Shown here: one piece after another, positions 6,223 through 8,650 of the stretch
How the letters are laid out: every line of letters begins with the position of its first letter
How positions within the stretch are numbered: position 1 is the first letter of the stretch
Assembly: GCA_017398165.1 (NCBI GenBank)
Contig: JAFQHB010000203.1
Location: forward strand, 1-8,650
Length of the DNA stretch: 8,650 nt
Direction of reading: 5' to 3'
DNA from: Bacillota bacterium
GTDB taxonomy: Bacteria > Bacillota > Dehalobacteriia > UBA4068 > UBA4997
The notes under the pieces: generated by a model
The model's input: the letters and a program-made list of their open reading frames with translations, nothing else
The model's database searches: none
What the model was told of the DNA's origin: nothing
Made by a program: the position numbers and the translations under genes

Positions 6223-6251
6223 ATTATAGCACATTTGGCAGTAAAATGCAA
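6223..6251 (-). promoter_or_regulatory. Promoter of the M23 peptidase gene
   Basis: On the minus strand TTGCAT (6251-6246), a 17-nt spacer and TATAAT (6228-6223) form a strong sigma-A promoter with an extended TGC before the -10. The start should be near 6216, giving a leader of about 105 nt. Confidence 0.8.
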
Positions 6252-6575
6252 GCCGTGGGGCGGGATAAGGGCAGTATCACGGCGGGTGGGAGATAATGGG
6301 GCGGGATACTGTAAAAATTGTGGTGTGGTGTGAAGGCGGGGAAAAATGGTATGCCGATGACGAGTGGGATGTGGGAGGCGGCGGCTGTCGATGGGGGGAG
6401 GGAGGGTGATGGATGTTGGTGCGGGGAGGAAGTTTTTTATTGGCAGCGTGTGGTGGGGGTGGCTGGGGGTATTGATGGTTAGATGGTGATGGCTAAATGT
6501 TGATGGCCAAAAGGCGTTGATTCGGCCCGGCGGACAGTTTTTTGGCGGGAGGGCGGGAAAAATGGCGGGTGGCTC
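6252..6575. other. G-rich intergenic stretch without a supported gene
   Basis: Between the divergent M23 and typA promoters the plus strand is strongly G-rich and C-poor. One segment (6284-6305) fits the G-quadruplex rule of four G3 runs with loops of 1, 7 and 1 nt. Others (6393-6406, and two G5 runs near 6454-6468) are partial. A 14-bp tandem repeat lies at 6472-6514. No open frame here has both a good ribosome binding site and a protein-like composition. Confidence 0.6.
6472..6514. repeat. 14-bp direct tandem repeat, three units
   Basis: Three consecutive units begin at 6473, 6487 and 6501: TGATGGTTAGATGG, TGATGGCTAAATGT and TGATGGCCAAAAGG. A fragment TGATTCGG follows at 6518. The period is close to the 15 bp of the arrays at 704 and 8592, but the unit sequence differs. 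Confidence 0.7.
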
Positions 6576-6604
6576 TTTACAAGCGGCGGTGGCTGTAATA
6601 TAAT
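6576..6604 (+). promoter_or_regulatory. Promoter of typA
   Basis: TTTACA (6576-6581), a 17-nt spacer and TATAAT (6599-6604) give a near-consensus sigma-A promoter. Transcription should begin near 6611, about 108 nt before the typA start. The -35 and the adjacent GCGG motif match the lipoprotein promoter at 2945-2973. Confidence 0.8.
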
Positions 6605-6614
6605 TACTTAGTTA

Positions 6615-6666
6615 GGGCAGAATGTGCCGGGAAACGGCGGCAGCCCGACCCGGGTATTGCCCGGGT
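6615..6666 (+). promoter_or_regulatory. Hairpins in the typA leader
   Basis: GGGC (6615-6618) and GCCC (6643-6646) can close a stem around GCCG (6626-6629) and CGGC (6635-6638). A second, compact hairpin pairs ACCCGGG (6648-6654) with CCCGGGT (6660-6666) around a 5-nt loop. Neither has a T-tract, so these are leader structures rather than terminators. Possible roles are mRNA stability or translational control of typA; no known riboswitch is recognised. Confidence 0.45.
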
Positions 6667-6718
6667 ATGAGACAAGCAGATAAAATTTAACAAGGCAGTT
6701 TTTTGGAGGCGGCATTAT

Positions 6719-8548
6719 ATGCAAAGACACGATTTGAGAAATATTGCCATCATCGCGCACGTCGATCATGGTAAGACCACGCTGGTGGATCAGCTGCTGA
6801 AGCAGAGCGATAACTTCCGGGCGAATCAGACAGTGCAGGATCGGGTGATGGATTCTAATGATCTGGAGCGGGAGCGCGGTATTACTATCCTGGCGAAGAA
6901 TACCAGTGCGATGTATCACGGCGTAAAGATCAACATCGTGGATACCCCCGGTCACGCTGATTTTGGCGGCGAGGTGGAGCGCGTGCTGAAGATGGTAAAC
7001 GGCGTGCTGCTTTTGGTTGATTCTTTTGAGGGGCCGATGCCGCAGACCAGATTCGTGCTGCAAAAGGCGCTGGAGCTGAACCTGCGCGTTATTGTGGCTA
7101 TCAATAAGATCGACCGCCCGGATGCGCGTCCGGATGAGGTGATCGATGAGGTATTGGAGCTTTTTATGGAGCTGGATGCCAGCGACGAGCAGATGGACAG
7201 CCCGTTCATTTTCTGTTCGGCGCGTACGGGTGTGGCCGGCAAGGATTACAATGATCTGGCCAGCAATATGACGCCGCTGCTGGATACTATTTTGGATTAT
7301 ATCCCGGGGCCTGAGGGTGATGAAGAGGGGCCGCTGCAGGTATTGGTATCTTCGGTGGATTATAACGAATATGTAGGGCGTATTGCTATCGGCCGTATCG
7401 AGCGCGGCAGATTGTGGCAGAATCAGGATATAGTCCTGTGTGATTACCACGATGGGAGCGTCAGGCAGAAATCCAAGATCACGGCGGTATATCAGTTTAA
7501 CGGATTGAAGCGTGACCCGGTAATGGAGGCCGCCATTGGTGATATCGTGGCTTTCTCCGGTATTGAGAACGTGACTATAGGTAATACTGTATGTGCGCCT
7601 GAGGCAGTGGAGGCTATTCCTTTCGTCAAGATATCTGAGCCGACTGTGGAGATGACGTTCTCGGTCAATGACAGTCCTTTTGCGGGGCAGGAGGGCAAGT
7701 ACGTGACATCCCGCCAGCTGCGCGATCGCCTGTATAAGGAGACTTTGAAGGACGTATCGCTGCGGGTGCAGGATACTGACAGCAGCGAGGCCTTCCTGGT
7801 ATTGGGTCGTGGTGAGATGCATCTTTCTATCCTGATCGAGAATATGCGCCGTGAGGGGTATGAATTCCAGGTGAGCACGCCCCGGGCGCTGATCCGCGAG
7901 ATCGACGGCATCAAGCAGGAGCCTTATGAGGAGCTGACTATCGACGTGCCGGAGGACAGTATGGGTGCGGTGATGGAGAAGATGGGCAACCGCAAGGGTG
8001 AGCTGCAATCTATGGAGAAGATCGGCAATCGTATGAAGATGGTGTATATCATCCCTACCCGCGGTTTGTTTGGCTATCGTGGTGAATTCCTGACCGATAC
8101 GCGCGGTGAAGGCATTATGAACTATTTGTTCTATGGTTATGGGCCGCTGAAGGGTGATATCGTGAAACGTGCCAACGGTGCCCTGATCGCTTTTGAAAAA
8201 GGTGAATCGATCACCTATGGCCTGTATAATGCACAGGAGCGCGGTACGCTCTTTATCGGTGCGGGTGTGCAGGTGTATGGCGGTATGGTTGTCGGTGCAT
8301 CGCCGCGGACGGAGGATCTGGTGGTGAACGTCTGCAAGAAGAAGCAGGCTACCAATACCCGTGCGGCCGGCTCGGATGAGGCGCTGCGGCTTTCGCCGCC
8401 GGTGCAGATGAGTCTGGAGCAGTGTCTGGAATTCATCCAGGAGGATGACCTGCTGGAGATCACGCCGCAGAATATCCGTATCCGCAAGAAGATTTTGGAT
8501 CATGCACAGCGTATGAAGCAGCTCAAACGCTCGCAGAATAATGGTTGA
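6719..8548 (+). CDS. typA: Ribosome-associated GTPase TypA/BipA
   Basis: TypA/BipA is a translational GTPase related to EF-G and LepA that binds the 70S ribosome and aids growth and ribosome assembly under stress such as cold. The 609-aa protein is full length. The GTP-binding motifs are intact: G1 AHVDHGKT (13-20), G2 within RERGITI (51-57), G3 DTPGH (75-79), G4 NKID (129-132) and G5 SAR (167-169). The beta-barrel and EF-G-like domains follow. The TypA-specific C-terminal domain carries the signature QATNTRAAGSDEALRL and ends in a Lys/Arg-rich tail. GGAGG (6705-6709) lies 9 nt before the ATG. It has its own promoter and a structured leader. No terminator follows before the next start codon at 8635, so read-through to the next gene is likely. 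Confidence 0.98.
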   Translation: MQRHDLRNIAIIAHVDHGKTTLVDQLLKQSDNFRANQTVQDRVMDSNDLERERGITILAKNTSAMYHGVKINIVDTPGHADFGGEVERVLKMVNGVLLLVDSFEGPMPQTRFVLQKALELNLRVIVAINKIDRPDARPDEVIDEVLELFMELDASDEQMDSPFIFCSARTGVAGKDYNDLASNMTPLLDTILDYIPGPEGDEEGPLQVLVSSVDYNEYVGRIAIGRIERGRLWQNQDIVLCDYHDGSVRQKSKITAVYQFNGLKRDPVMEAAIGDIVAFSGIENVTIGNTVCAPEAVEAIPFVKISEPTVEMTFSVNDSPFAGQEGKYVTSRQLRDRLYKETLKDVSLRVQDTDSSEAFLVLGRGEMHLSILIENMRREGYEFQVSTPRALIREIDGIKQEPYEELTIDVPEDSMGAVMEKMGNRKGELQSMEKIGNRMKMVYIIPTRGLFGYRGEFLTDTRGEGIMNYLFYGYGPLKGDIVKRANGALIAFEKGESITYGLYNAQERGTLFIGAGVQVYGGMVVGASPRTEDLVVNVCKKKQATNTRAAGSDEALRLSPPVQMSLEQCLEFIQEDDLLEITPQNIRIRKKILDHAQRMKQLKRSQNNG

Positions 8549-8561
8549 GCGAATAGGCTGC

Positions 8562-8621
8562 TGAAAATAGTGAAAAGTGAGCAGTGAATAGTGAACAGGT
8601 GGATAGTGAAAAGGTGGATAG
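8562..8621. repeat. Degenerate TGAA...TAG tandem repeat, 15-bp core unit
   Basis: Two adjacent 15-bp units, TGAACAGGTGGATAG (8592-8606) and TGAAAAGGTGGATAG (8607-8621), differ at one base. They follow shorter variants TGAAAATAG (8562), TGAAAAGTGAGCAG (8571) and TGAATAG (8585). The array begins 14 nt after the typA stop and ends at the ribosome binding site of the next gene. Confidence 0.8.
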
Positions 8622-8634
8622 GGAGGGAATTGCA

Positions 8635-8650
8635 TTGATCGGCCGTTTGA
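8635..8650 (+). CDS. Start of a downstream gene, possibly ruvA (3' end outside the window)
   Basis: GGAGGG (8622-8627) lies 7 nt before a TTG codon at 8635 that opens the frame M-I-G-R-L. MIGRL is the usual beginning of RuvA, the Holliday-junction-binding subunit of RuvAB, but five residues are far too few to decide. The binding site and spacing make a gene start here likely; the identity is a guess. Confidence 0.4.

Noticed and set aside
6112..6234. 41-residue N-terminal extension of the M23 peptidase
   Set aside because: It would put coding sequence across the -10 region and leader hairpins, has no binding site, and the ATG at 6111 has a perfect GGAGG and is followed by a normal signal-anchor.
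4852..6333. 493-codon plus-strand open frame opposite the M23 gene
   Set aside because: It is the antisense of a gene with intact catalytic motifs, lacks a supporting ribosome binding site, and reads as repetitive Asp/Gly/Ala-rich sequence typical of antisense frames in GC-rich codons.
6351..6482. 43-codon plus-strand frame in the G-rich intergenic stretch
   Set aside because: Gly/Val/Trp-biased translation that simply reflects G-rich DNA, with only a poor GGGGAAAA site upstream.
6608..8635. 675-codon minus-strand open frame opposite typA
   Set aside because: It covers the unmistakable typA gene and its His/Leu/Ile-rich translation has no family features; the openness follows from typA codon bias.

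Overview
The window looks like chromosomal DNA of a low-GC-phylum (Bacillota) anaerobe with fairly high GC, perhaps a Negativicutes member. The evidence is strong AGGTGAGG/GGAGG ribosome binding sites, near-consensus sigma-A promoters, intrinsic terminators, a lipoprotein, an M23/G5 cell-wall peptidase and a Firmicute-like typA. The genus cannot be fixed from the sequence alone.

Region 1 (1-2690) is a co-directional D-glutamate/5-oxoproline cluster. It holds the 3' part of a DUF1445 (UPF0317, D-glutamate cyclase N-terminal family) gene, then pxpA (5-oxoprolinase subunit A, LamB/YcsF family), then a DUF4392 gene (D-glutamate cyclase C-terminal family), closed by an intrinsic terminator. The two DUFs are the two halves of animal DGLUCY, here as separate genes on either side of pxpA. 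The likely logic is cyclisation of D-glutamate to 5-oxoproline and handling of that product by the PxpA system. PxpB and PxpC are not in view, and a D/L stereochemical step is unexplained.

Region 2 (2691-4850) looks accessory. A minus-strand terminator sits back to back with the operon terminator. Upstream of it on the minus strand are a ribosome binding site, a 14-codon flavodoxin-like start lacking a proper start codon, and an extended -10 promoter, which together look like the eroded remains of a gene (or a small RNA). Then come, on the plus strand, a lipoprotein with its own near-consensus promoter, an orphan phage-type terminase small subunit, and an AT-richer 130-aa protein I do not recognise. 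A bidirectional terminator closes the region.

Region 3 (4851-6251, minus strand) is a membrane-anchored M23 peptidase with a G5 domain. It has a strong promoter and a roughly 105-nt leader holding two hairpins whose loops are complementary over 8-10 bases, a candidate RNA control element.

Region 4 (6252-8650, plus strand) begins with a G-rich intergenic stretch containing a 14-bp tandem repeat. Then come the typA/bipA promoter, a structured leader, the complete typA gene, a second 15-bp-period repeat, and the first codons of a gene starting at TTG 8635 that may be ruvA. Short 14-15-bp tandem repeats occur in three separate intergenic stretches of the window.
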